Source: Streptomyces sp. NRRL B-3428 (GTDB lineage: Bacteria > Actinomycetota > Actinomycetes > Streptomycetales > Streptomycetaceae). Taken from it: 64,000 bases of DNA. Under the pieces are notes generated by a model, which saw only the letters and a program-made list of their open reading frames with translations, searched no databases and was not told the DNA's origin. Within the stretch, counting starts at the first letter, position 1; the number at the start of each line of letters is the position of its first letter. The position numbers and the translations under genes were made by a program. Where the stretch lies: the NCBI GenBank assembly GCA_000721375.1, contig JOGW01000007.1:1-64000 (forward strand), in the 5' to 3' direction. This document shows positions 54,791-62,808 of the stretch, in pieces.

Positions 54791-54825
54791 GCACACACCC
54801 CGTACGACCGCCCGAAGGTGACCCC

Positions 54826-55488
54826 ATGCCCGCATCCGGCCGCTACCGCCTCCCCGGCATCAAGGCACCGCTCGCCGGCACGACCGCGCTCGCGGTGCTG
54901 ATCGGAGCGTGGTTCGCGGCCGAGGGTGTGCGGGGCGCGGACGCCATGGAGGCTCCGCCGCGTATCGCCGCGAAAGCGCCCGCCCGGTCCGCACCGGCGC
55001 CCGCGATTCCCGCGCTCGCGCCGTCCCAGCCCCTGGGGATCCGGATCCCCGCGATCGGTGTACAGACGATGCTGGTGGGCCTGGACGTGCTGCCCGACGG
55101 AACACTCGACGCCCCGTCACCGCTCACGCCGCAACTGGCCGGCTGGTACCAGCAAGGCACCACACCGGGCGCGGCCGGCACCGCGCTCGCGGTCGGCCAC
55201 TACGACTCGGCGACCGGGCCCGCGATCTTCTACAACCTGTCGCAGCTGGGCCCGGGTCACACCATCGAGGTCGACCGCGCGGACGGCACCACCGCGATCT
55301 TCACGGTGGACTCCGTCGAACTGCACGACGGCAGCGCGTTCCCCGACACCAAGGTGTACGGCACGACGGGCCGCCCCGAACTACGCGTGATCACCTGCGG
55401 CGGCACCTACCTGCCCGGACCACCCGGCGTCGCGGGCGGCTACCAGGGCAACACGGTGGTGTACGCACATCTCAGCGGTGTGCGCTGA
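54826..55488 (+). CDS. class F sortase
   Basis: A 220-residue membrane-anchored transpeptidase. Membrane segment GTTALAVLIGAWFAAEGVRG, an Ala/Pro-rich spacer, then the sortase barrel with PLGIRIPAIGVQTMLVGLD, catalytic His in ALAVGHYDSATGPAIFYNL, catalytic Cys in LRVITCGGTYLPG and a C-terminal Arg in YAHLSGVR. Class F is the usual actinobacterial single-gene sortase, whose natural substrates are poorly known. The gene before it, with a C-terminal hydrophobic tail, is a candidate client. It converges with the nitronate monooxygenase gene with a 6-base gap. Confidence 0.92.
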   Translation: MPASGRYRLPGIKAPLAGTTALAVLIGAWFAAEGVRGADAMEAPPRIAAKAPARSAPAPAIPALAPSQPLGIRIPAIGVQTMLVGLDVLPDGTLDAPSPLTPQLAGWYQQGTTPGAAGTALAVGHYDSATGPAIFYNLSQLGPGHTIEVDRADGTTAIFTVDSVELHDGSAFPDTKVYGTTGRPELRVITCGGTYLPGPPGVAGGYQGNTVVYAHLSGVR

Positions 55489-55494
55489 GAGCTG

Positions 55495-57153
55495 TCAACG
55501 CTCGCTGTTCATCAGCCAGTTGACGACATCCACCGCCGAATAGGCCTCACCCCGCGGACTCAGTTCGGCGAGGAAGCCGAGGTCCTGGCCGAGGGTCACC
55601 ACCGGGGGTTCGACCGTGGCGCCGGGGCGCCGTTGGCCGAGGCCGATCGCGGCGAGCAGGCCGTTGCACAGGCAGACCTTGCCGTCGGCGAGTGCGGTGT
55701 CGCCGCCCTTGCGGGCGAAGGCCGCCTCGGGTTCGGCGCTGCAGCGGTAGCCGAGCGCGCCCTTGGCCGTGCGGTACGGGGTGCGCAGATAGCCGAGGTC
55801 GCAGACGCGGCGCCGCTCTTCGCGTACGGAGGGCTCGGAGAGCGTGCCGGGCAGGTCGGCGACCTTGAAGGGGAACGCGGTCGGGGAGGCCGCCGCGTCG
55901 TTGCGCACCTTCAACGTGTCGTCCTGCGCACGGGACTTGACCTGTTCACGCAGCTCGGCCGCCATCCCGGATTCCTCGCAGAGCGCGAACGCGCTGCCGA
56001 CCTGGACTCCGGCCGCACCCGCGGCCCGGGCCTCGGCGAGGCGCTCGGGGTGGGCGGCGCCGCCCGCGAGCCAGAACGGGATGCCCTGGTCCACCAGCGA
56101 GGCCATCTTGGCAAGGTCGGGAACGTCACGCGGACCGTAGACCGGCTCGCCGTCCTCGTCGAGCTTCAGTGCGCCGCGCGGCGGGGCGCTGTGCCCGCCG
56201 GCGCCGTGGGTCTCGATGACGAAGCCGTCGGGGCGGGTGGTCTCGTCGCGGGCGAGGTAGGAGGCGAGGACGGGGAGCGAGACGATGGCGAGTACGTCGG
56301 GGCGGTGCAGGCCGGCGAACAGGCCCTCGGGCAGTGCGCTCAGGCCCTCGGGCTCCGTCGAAGGGCGCGCGCCGATCTCGACGTCCTGTACCCGGGCGTT
56401 GCCCTTGGGCTGCCCGGCGCCCGCACCCCCGCACTCGCAGGGCCCCTCTCCCCCGTCGCACCGGCCGCCCGTGCGAGCCGCCCCGCGGACGTCCCCCGCG
56501 AGCACGGCCCGCGGATCGAAGCGGTGCTCGTACACCGCTTCGTCCCCGTCGACCGCCAGCTCCACCGTCACCGGCTCGCCCCGCGAGAGCCTGCGGGCGA
56601 GCCCCGGAATGTGCGCGGGCACACCCGCGCCGACGAGGACGTAGTCGACGCCCGCGAGGATCGCCCCGAACAGGCCGGGGGCGACGGCGAGTTGGACCTT
56701 CGCCAGGTAGTTGATGCCGACAACGCCCTCGTGGCCCTCCTTCGCGAGCCACACCTCGACGAAGTTGCCCAGGACGGTGAGGAGTTCGGCCGCCTCGCCG
56801 CGCTCGGCCCGCAGCATCGGCTCGGTGCGGAACCGCTCGCCCTCGGCGATACCGCCCGGCACGTAGTACCGCTCCATCACCGCGGCCGCGAGCTCCGGCA
56901 CCGGGAACGCGGCGAGCGCGCGGCGTACGTCGCCGCCGGGGTCGCCGAGCTGCAGCCGGCGCGCGAGCACCGCGTCGAGCGCCGTACCGGAGACGACACC
57001 GAGCTGGCCCGTACGGGAGACGGCGCGCGCGAGCTGCCAGCCGGAGACACCCACACCCATACCGCCCTGGATCACCTGAGGCAGTGTCCCGGCCGCACGG
57101 GCAGTGGGCACGCTGACCGGAACGGTGGGGGCGCTGACCAGAGCAGTCGGCAT
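55495..57153 (-). CDS. nitronate monooxygenase-family flavoprotein with Cys-rich insert
   Basis: A 552-residue TIM-barrel FMN protein. VIQGGMGVGVSGWQLARAVS at the start, GFVIETHGAGGHSAPPRG near residue 325 and AGAAGVQVGSAFALCEESGM fit the 2-nitropropane dioxygenase/NMO family. It is longer than usual (about 320-370) through an insert near residues 225-260 with a cysteine cluster (GGRCDGGEGPCECGGAGAG) and a C-terminal extension containing KVCLCNGLLAAIG. A PfaD-like or FMN-enoyl reductase role is also possible. A perfect 9-base inverted repeat lies 27 bases upstream of the start. Confidence 0.8.
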   Translation of the reverse strand: MPTALVSAPTVPVSVPTARAAGTLPQVIQGGMGVGVSGWQLARAVSRTGQLGVVSGTALDAVLARRLQLGDPGGDVRRALAAFPVPELAAAVMERYYVPGGIAEGERFRTEPMLRAERGEAAELLTVLGNFVEVWLAKEGHEGVVGINYLAKVQLAVAPGLFGAILAGVDYVLVGAGVPAHIPGLARRLSRGEPVTVELAVDGDEAVYEHRFDPRAVLAGDVRGAARTGGRCDGGEGPCECGGAGAGQPKGNARVQDVEIGARPSTEPEGLSALPEGLFAGLHRPDVLAIVSLPVLASYLARDETTRPDGFVIETHGAGGHSAPPRGALKLDEDGEPVYGPRDVPDLAKMASLVDQGIPFWLAGGAAHPERLAEARAAGAAGVQVGSAFALCEESGMAAELREQVKSRAQDDTLKVRNDAAASPTAFPFKVADLPGTLSEPSVREERRRVCDLGYLRTPYRTAKGALGYRCSAEPEAAFARKGGDTALADGKVCLCNGLLAAIGLGQRRPGATVEPPVVTLGQDLGFLAELSPRGEAYSAVDVVNWLMNSER

Positions 57154-57179
57154 GTCTTCCTCGATCGCTGTCGCCTCGT

Positions 57180-57199
57180 AACCTACGGAACCGTAGGTT
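57180..57199. promoter_or_regulatory. palindromic operator AACCTACGGAACCGTAGGTT
   Basis: Two perfect 9-base arms are separated by AA. The form TACGG-NN-CCGTA is common for TetR-family operators. It lies between the acyl-CoA ligase stop and the nitronate monooxygenase start, so it most likely controls the latter. No TetR gene is in the window. Confidence 0.7.
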
Positions 57200-57274
57200 C
57201 GCTGCTTCCAGCCTGTGGTACCCGCGCCCCGGGAGCGGACGGCGAAGGTCCCGACTGCCGGTGCCCAAAGACCC

Positions 57275-59182
57275 TCAGCCCCCGTACAGCGCCTCGATCT
57301 CCCCCTCGTAAGCCCGCACCACCGCGCCCCGCTTCACCTTCATCGACGGGGTGAGCAGCCCGTTCTCCTCGCTGAACTCGCCCTCCACAAGCCGGAAGGC
57401 CCTGATCGACTCGGCCCGCGAGACGGCCTCGTTGGCGTAGTCCACCGCCTTCTGCACATCGGCGATCATGCGCTCGTCGCGGATCACCGAGGCCATCGGC
57501 GTATCGGCCGGCATCTTGCGTACGGAGAGCCAGTGGGCCACCGCGTCCGGCTCCAGGGTGATCAGCGCGCCGATGAACGGCTTGTTGTCGCCGACGACCA
57601 GGCACTGGCCGACCGGCGGCCGGCTGCGCAGCCGGTCCTCGAGGACGGCCGGCGCCACGTTCTTGCCGCCGCTCGTGACGAGGATGTCCTTCTTGCGGCC
57701 GGTGATCCGCAGATATCCGTCGGCGTCAAGGGCGCCCAGATCGCCGGTCGCGAACCAGCCGTCGTCCAGGGCCTCCTCCGTGGCCTCGGCGTTGTTCCAG
57801 TACGCGCCGAAGACGATGCCGCCCCGGATCAGCACCTCCCCGTCGTCCGCGATCCGGATCGCCGTGCCCGGCACCGGCAGTCCGACCGTGCCGGGGCGGG
57901 GGCTGAGCGGAGGGGTGATGGTGGCGGCCGCGGTGGTCTCCGTGAGGCCGTACCCCTCGTAGATGATGATTCCGGCCGCGTAGAAGAAGAGGTTCAGACG
58001 CGGGTCGAGGGGTGAGCCGCCGCTGATCGCGTAGCGCATCCGGCCGCCGAGCTCCTTGCGGATGCGGCGGTAGACCAGGAGGTCGTAGAGGCCCCAGGCG
58101 AGATACGTGCCGAGGGAGGGCCCCTTGCCCGTCCCCAGGAACTTCTGCAGATACGTCTCGCCGAAGCGCACCGCGATCCGGTCGGCGCGCTCGAAGGAGG
58201 AGCCGCGGCCGATCTTCTCCGCGGTGGCGCGTCCGGTGTCGTGGATCTTCTCGAAGAGATAGGGGACGCCGACGATGAACGTCGGCCGGTAGGAGCGGAG
58301 TTCGGGCCGCAGTTCGTCCGGCTTGATGCTCGGGCAGTGGGCGATCTCGATCCGGGCGAGGAGGCAGGCGATCTGGATCGCGCGGCCCAGGATGTGCGCG
58401 AGCGGCAGGAAGAGCAGCGTCGAGGCGACCTGGCCGGTGACCTCCTGGAACACGGGGTGCAGCAGCTCGACCGTGTTGCCCGCCTCGGCGTAGAGATTGC
58501 CGTGCGTCAGGACGCAGCCTTTGGGGCGTCCTGTGGTGCCCGAGGTGTAGCAGACCGTGGCGATGGTCTCGGGCGTGAGTGCGGAGCGGCGCTTCTCCAC
58601 CTCCTCGTCGGGTATGTCCCGGCCCAGCGTGGCCAGTTCGAGGATCGCGCCGGAGTCCAGTTCGAAGAGCCGGACCTTGTCGCCGACTGCGCTGCGGACG
58701 GTCGCGGAGTTCTCGGCCGTCTCGGCGATCACGATGCTCACGCCCGAGTCCTCGACGATCCAGGAGATCTGGTCGGCGGACGAGGTGGCGTACACGGGGA
58801 CGGACTGACCGCCGGCCGCCCAGATCGCGAAGTCGAGGACGGCCCATTCGTAGCGGGTGCGGGACATCAGGGCCACGCGGCCGCCAGGTTCGAGCCCCGC
58901 GGCGATCAACCCCTTGGCCGCGGCGGTGACTTCACGGGCGAAGACCTCGGCGCTCACCGGCCGCCACTGACCGGCCTCCTTGCGCCGTACGACCACGGCC
59001 TGCGGTGCTTCGCGGGCGTTGGCGAAGGGGATGTCCGCCACCGAGCCGCCGGCCCGTTCGGCGACCAGGGCGGGCGCCCGCACTTCGCGCACCACCCCGC
59101 CTTCACGCAGCAACTCGGTGCGGAACCTCGCCGCAAGGTCGCTGCGCCGTTTCGCCCGCTTCAGATCCTTGCGTACGCCCAT
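57275..59182 (-). CDS. long-chain fatty acid-CoA ligase (AMP-binding)
   Basis: A 635-residue adenylate-forming enzyme that activates fatty acids to acyl-CoA. VCYTSGTTGRPKGCVLTHGN is the P-loop, IIYEGYGLTETTAAATITPP the adenine motif, and DDGWFATGDLGALDADGYLR with ITGRKKDILVTSGGKNVAPA the hinge and catalytic lysine region. The length and order match FadD15-like actinobacterial ligases. It lacks a signal peptide and is probably membrane-associated. An inverted repeat at 59252 lies 70 bases before the ATG. It shares lipid context with the nitronate monooxygenase gene. Confidence 0.95.
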   Translation of the reverse strand: MGVRKDLKRAKRRSDLAARFRTELLREGGVVREVRAPALVAERAGGSVADIPFANAREAPQAVVVRRKEAGQWRPVSAEVFAREVTAAAKGLIAAGLEPGGRVALMSRTRYEWAVLDFAIWAAGGQSVPVYATSSADQISWIVEDSGVSIVIAETAENSATVRSAVGDKVRLFELDSGAILELATLGRDIPDEEVEKRRSALTPETIATVCYTSGTTGRPKGCVLTHGNLYAEAGNTVELLHPVFQEVTGQVASTLLFLPLAHILGRAIQIACLLARIEIAHCPSIKPDELRPELRSYRPTFIVGVPYLFEKIHDTGRATAEKIGRGSSFERADRIAVRFGETYLQKFLGTGKGPSLGTYLAWGLYDLLVYRRIRKELGGRMRYAISGGSPLDPRLNLFFYAAGIIIYEGYGLTETTAAATITPPLSPRPGTVGLPVPGTAIRIADDGEVLIRGGIVFGAYWNNAEATEEALDDGWFATGDLGALDADGYLRITGRKKDILVTSGGKNVAPAVLEDRLRSRPPVGQCLVVGDNKPFIGALITLEPDAVAHWLSVRKMPADTPMASVIRDERMIADVQKAVDYANEAVSRAESIRAFRLVEGEFSEENGLLTPSMKVKRGAVVRAYEGEIEALYGG

Positions 59183-59251
59183 GGTCGGCTCCGTGGTCCG
59201 CTGGCTGGAAGGAGGGTGCTCACGGTCGTGCTCACGGTGGTGCCAAGTTCT

Positions 59252-59281
59252 TTACGCATGGGTCAACTTACCGATGCGTAA
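59252..59281. promoter_or_regulatory. inverted repeat TTACGCAT-N14-ATGCGTAA
   Basis: Two perfect 8-base arms with a 14-base spacer lie upstream of the acyl-CoA ligase. Nearby TGCTCACGGT is directly repeated at 59216-59237. The A/T-rich arms suggest a promoter/operator. Confidence 0.5.
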
Positions 59282-59404
59282 CGAGAAATCAATGGCCCCG
59301 GCCACTGACAGAGCCCTCCCCGCGGGGACTTCACGTGCACCCGTTAGGCCCATGCGCCGGTGCGCCCGCGCCGCCGCGGGCTCCGGCCGGGTGAGGGTCG
59401 GGGC

Positions 59405-61075
59405 ATGGCCACGACCTATGCACCCGACCGCACAGTGGAGTTCACCGAGGACGAAGCCCGGCCGAAGCGGTGGATGACGCCCGCCCTGATCGCGCTGCCC
59501 GCCCTGGTGATCCTCCTCGCGGGCTTCCAGCGCCGCTGGATGTCCGACGACGCGCTGATCTACGTCCGCACGGTCCGCCAGATCCTCGCGGGCAACGGAC
59601 CGGTCTTCAATCCCGGCGAACGCGCCGAGGCCTCCACCGGCACCCTCTGGCAGTGGCTGCTCGCCGGGGCCGGCGTCTTCGGTGCCGACCTGACACAGGC
59701 CGCGGTCTACGGCGGACTACTCCTGACCGCCGCCGGTTTCGCCCTGGCCGCGCTCGGCTGCCTGCGTCTTTACGGCAGTTCCTCGGCACTCCCGCTGGGC
59801 GCACCGGTGCTGCTCGCGCTGCCTCCGGTGTGGGACTTCGCGACCTCCGGTCTGGAGACGGGACTTGCCACCTGCTGGCTCGCGGGCGGCTGGCTGCTCC
59901 TGATCACCCGGCCCGCCTCGGTGTGGACTTCGGTGGTGTTCGGTCTCGGACCGCTGGTCAGACCGGACTTGGGCCTGGTCTCCGCGGTCTTCCTCGGCGC
60001 GCAGTGGCTGCTCGTACGGCCCCGCAGACGGCACGCGCTCGCGGGGCTCGGGGCGGCGCTTGCCCTCCCCGGTGCGTACGAGATCTTCCGCGCGGGCTAC
60101 TACGGCCATCTCGTACCCCTGCCGGCCGTCACCAAGGAGGCCTCGCAGAGTCTGTGGGGGCGCGGGCTCGGCTATCTGCAGGACTTCGCAGGACCGTATC
60201 TGCTGTGGGTGCCCGTCCTGTTCGTGCTCGCGGCCGTGCTTCCCGTACGCGACCGCGGCCGGGTCCCCCTGGTCCCGGTGCTCGCTCCCGTGCTCGCCGG
60301 GGCACTGTGCTGGGCGTATGTCATCAAGGTCGGCGGGGACTTCATGCACGGCCGGATGCTGCTGCCCGGACTGTTCCTGATGCTGCTTCCGCTCTTCCTC
60401 GTGCCCGCGAACCGCGCCACCGCGCTGGCCTCGGTGGGGGTCGCGGTGTGGGCGGCGGTGTGCGCGAGCGTGCTGCGGATCGATTACGAGGGGCGGGTCG
60501 GCCCCGGCGGTATCGCGGACGAACGGGGTGTGTACGTGGCGCAGAACGCCGATCCGCATCCGCTGCACCACACCTTCGCGGGCGCCGCATGGCAGGCCAG
60601 GTACGGAAAGGCGGCCAGAACCGCCGAACCGCCCGCCCTGCTGCTGCCGGGCCCTGTCCGGCTCGCCGGCGGCACACCGACCGTGACCGGCTTCTACCCG
60701 GTGCTCGGCCACAACGGCAGCTCGATCCCGCTGGACGGCGCCGCCCTCGACCCGATCGGTCTCGCCTATCCGCTGGCCGCGCATTCGGAGCGGGTGGCGG
60801 GCGGCCGGGTCGGCCACGACAAGAAGCTGCCGGAGGCATGGGTGATCGCGGACCGCGGGGCAGGTGAACTCCCGGCGAAGGTGGACCCGTCGGCGGTCGA
60901 GGCGGCACGGCGCGCCCTGCGGTGCGGAGCTCTCGCCGAGCTGCGCGAGGCCACCTCGGCGCCGCTGACCACCCGCCGGTTTCTCGCCAATCTCACCGGC
61001 GCGTTTCAGCGCACCGCGTTCCGCTATCCGACCGATCCGGCCCAAGCAGTGCGGGAGTTGTGCCCGCAGGGCTGA
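59405..61075 (+). CDS. AftB-like polytopic glycosyltransferase (GT-C fold)
   Basis: A 556-residue membrane protein. The first membrane segment is LIALPALVILLAGF, followed by QRRWMSDDALIYVRTVRQIL then AGNGPVFNPGERAEASTG. This DDA...NPGER loop is typical of AftB-type arabinofuranosyltransferases and relatives that use polyprenyl-phosphate sugars on the outer face. Nine or more membrane segments follow, then a C-terminal extracytoplasmic domain of about 200 residues. Streptomyces lack mycobacterial arabinogalactan, so the acceptor is unknown. ATG 59405 is chosen; codons upstream are not protein-like. Confidence 0.78.
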   Translation: MATTYAPDRTVEFTEDEARPKRWMTPALIALPALVILLAGFQRRWMSDDALIYVRTVRQILAGNGPVFNPGERAEASTGTLWQWLLAGAGVFGADLTQAAVYGGLLLTAAGFALAALGCLRLYGSSSALPLGAPVLLALPPVWDFATSGLETGLATCWLAGGWLLLITRPASVWTSVVFGLGPLVRPDLGLVSAVFLGAQWLLVRPRRRHALAGLGAALALPGAYEIFRAGYYGHLVPLPAVTKEASQSLWGRGLGYLQDFAGPYLLWVPVLFVLAAVLPVRDRGRVPLVPVLAPVLAGALCWAYVIKVGGDFMHGRMLLPGLFLMLLPLFLVPANRATALASVGVAVWAAVCASVLRIDYEGRVGPGGIADERGVYVAQNADPHPLHHTFAGAAWQARYGKAARTAEPPALLLPGPVRLAGGTPTVTGFYPVLGHNGSSIPLDGAALDPIGLAYPLAAHSERVAGGRVGHDKKLPEAWVIADRGAGELPAKVDPSAVEAARRALRCGALAELREATSAPLTTRRFLANLTGAFQRTAFRYPTDPAQAVRELCPQG

Positions 61076-61201
61076 CGCGGTCGGCACAACCCGTTGCAGC
61101 CGCCGCAGGTTTGGCATGCACAAGGCCACGTCATGAATACCTCTGCTCGCACACCTCATTGCCCGTCCCCACCGGTCAACGAAAGGTCAGGTGCTCCACA
61201 G

Positions 61202-62413
61202 ATGCGTACAACCTCCCGCAGATTCGGTGCACTGTTCGTCCCCGTCCTGCTCGCCGCCGGGATCCAGTTCGCCGGTTCGCCCGCGCACTCCGCGCCCGCT
61301 CAGGGTGACTTCCGGCTCGCCTCGGAGGCGAACGCCGTGTCCGGCAGCTGGATCGTCGTCCTCAAGGACTCCGCCGCGAGCCGCGCCGAGACGGCCTCGG
61401 CCGCCCGCTCCCTGACGAGCGAGCACGACGGCAACCTCACGCATGTCTACGGCAGCGCGGTGAAGGGCTTCGCCGCGAAGCTCTCGAAGGCGCAGGCCAA
61501 GGAGCTCGCCGCCGATCCGCAGGTCGCCTACGTCGAGCAGAACACCCGGATCCGGATCAGCGAGACCCAGCCGAACGCCACCTGGGGCATCGACCGAATA
61601 GACCAGCGGGACCTCCCGCTCTCCACGACGTACACGTACAACACCGCTGCCTCCAACGTGACGGCGTACATCATCGACACCGGGATCCGCACCTCGCACA
61701 GCCAGTTCGGCGGGCGCGCGAGCATCGGCACGGATGCCGTCGGCGGCGGTCAGAACGGGCAGGACTGCAACGGGCACGGCACGCATGTGGCCGGCACCGT
61801 GGGCGGCAAGGACTACGGGGTCGCCAAGGGCGTCAAACTCGTCGCCGTACGCGTCCTCGACTGCAACGGCTCCGGCACCACCGCGGGTGTGATCGCGGGT
61901 GTGGACTGGGTGACCGCCAACGCCGTCAAGCCGGCCGTGGCGAACATGAGCCTCGGCGGCGGCGCGAACACCTCGCTCGACAACGCCGTGAAGCGCTCGA
62001 TCGCCTCCGGCGTCACGTACTCGCTGGCCGCCGGGAACGGCAACTTCCTCGGCTGGCCGCAGAACGCCTGCAACTCCTCGCCGGCCAGGGTGCCCGAGGC
62101 GATCACGGTGGGTGCCACGGACCGCAACGACCGGCGCGCGTCCTTCTCCAACTACGGCACCTGCCTCGACCTGTTCGCCCCGGGTGTGAGCGTCACCTCG
62201 TCGTGGATCACCAACGACACCGCGACCAACACCATCAGCGGTACGTCGATGGCGGCGCCGCACACGGCCGGTGTGGCCGCGCTGTATCTGGCCACCCACG
62301 CGGGTGCCACCCCGGCGCAGGTGCGCGACGCGCTGGTGAACGGGGCGACCAGCGGGAAGGTGCAGGATCCGCGGACCGGGTCGCCGAACAAGTTGCTGTA
62401 CTCGCTGCTGTAA
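61202..62413 (+). CDS. secreted S8 serine protease (subtilisin)
   Basis: A 403-residue exported protease. The signal peptide is FGALFVPVLLAAGIQFAGSP, then an I9 propeptide (GSWIVVLKDSAASRAETASA ... KGFAAKLSKAQAKEL). The triad is in AYIIDTGIRTSHSQFGG (Asp), DCNGHGTHVAGTVGG (His) and NTISGTSMAAPHTAGVAAL (Ser). It ends directly after the catalytic domain with NKLLYSLL and lacks the P-domain of the paralogue at 23874. Four cysteines suggest two disulfides. ATG 61202 lies 9 bases after GGTCAGGTG. A strong hairpin follows. Confidence 0.95.
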   Translation: MRTTSRRFGALFVPVLLAAGIQFAGSPAHSAPAQGDFRLASEANAVSGSWIVVLKDSAASRAETASAARSLTSEHDGNLTHVYGSAVKGFAAKLSKAQAKELAADPQVAYVEQNTRIRISETQPNATWGIDRIDQRDLPLSTTYTYNTAASNVTAYIIDTGIRTSHSQFGGRASIGTDAVGGGQNGQDCNGHGTHVAGTVGGKDYGVAKGVKLVAVRVLDCNGSGTTAGVIAGVDWVTANAVKPAVANMSLGGGANTSLDNAVKRSIASGVTYSLAAGNGNFLGWPQNACNSSPARVPEAITVGATDRNDRRASFSNYGTCLDLFAPGVSVTSSWITNDTATNTISGTSMAAPHTAGVAALYLATHAGATPAQVRDALVNGATSGKVQDPRTGSPNKLLYSLL

Positions 62414-62428
62414 GAGACCCGTTCCCCT

Positions 62429-62458
62429 CGGCCCGGGGTGGAGATCCACCCCGGGCCG
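62429..62458. terminator. terminator of the subtilisin gene
   Basis: Perfect 14-base arms (CGGCCCGGGGTGGA and complement) flank GA. With the arms so close the loop must open a few pairs, but the hairpin is very stable. Confidence 0.85.
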
Positions 62459-62507
62459 GGTGCTGTCACGATGAACGGGACCGCACCAACTCTCAGGGGG
62501 CCCCACC

Positions 62508-62699
62508 ATGACCGTGATCCTGCTGCTCGGCCTCGTCGCTCTCGCCGCCCTCGGCTGCGTCTGCGTCGTCTGGGCCGCCCGTGGCGGACCGCGCTGGGTG
62601 CGCGGCGTGGCCACGGCGACGCTGGCGGCGGGCGAGGTGGTGCGGCGGGCGCAGCGGGCCGACCGGCGCAAGGACCAGGGACAGCAGGACAACCTGTAG
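62508..62699 (+). CDS. small single-pass membrane protein
   Basis: A 63-residue protein. Residues 2-24 form one membrane helix (VILLLGLVALAALGCVCVVW), followed by an amphipathic basic tail (RRAQRADRRKDQGQQDNL). No family is recognised. GGGGGCCCCACC lies before the ATG. It sits alone between the subtilisin terminator and the convergent VWA gene. Confidence 0.7.
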   Translation: MTVILLLGLVALAALGCVCVVWAARGGPRWVRGVATATLAAGEVVRRAQRADRRKDQGQQDNL

Positions 62700-62727
62700 C
62701 CGACCCGACCGCTGCTGCCCGGCCGCT

Positions 62728-62808
62728 GACCGCTACAGGTCGACCGCTGCCGCCGACCGCTACAGGTCGACCTCTGCCGCCGACCGCTACAGCTCGCCCT
62801 CCGGCTCC
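62728..62808. repeat. three tandem 27-base repeats
   Basis: Units at 62728, 62755 and 62782 begin GACCGCTACAGGTCGACC or close to it; the third is more diverged. The third unit supplies the stop codon and last codons of the convergent VWA gene, so part of that C-terminus was built by the repeat. The inner GACC...GGTC is self-complementary and could act as a terminator. Confidence 0.85.
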
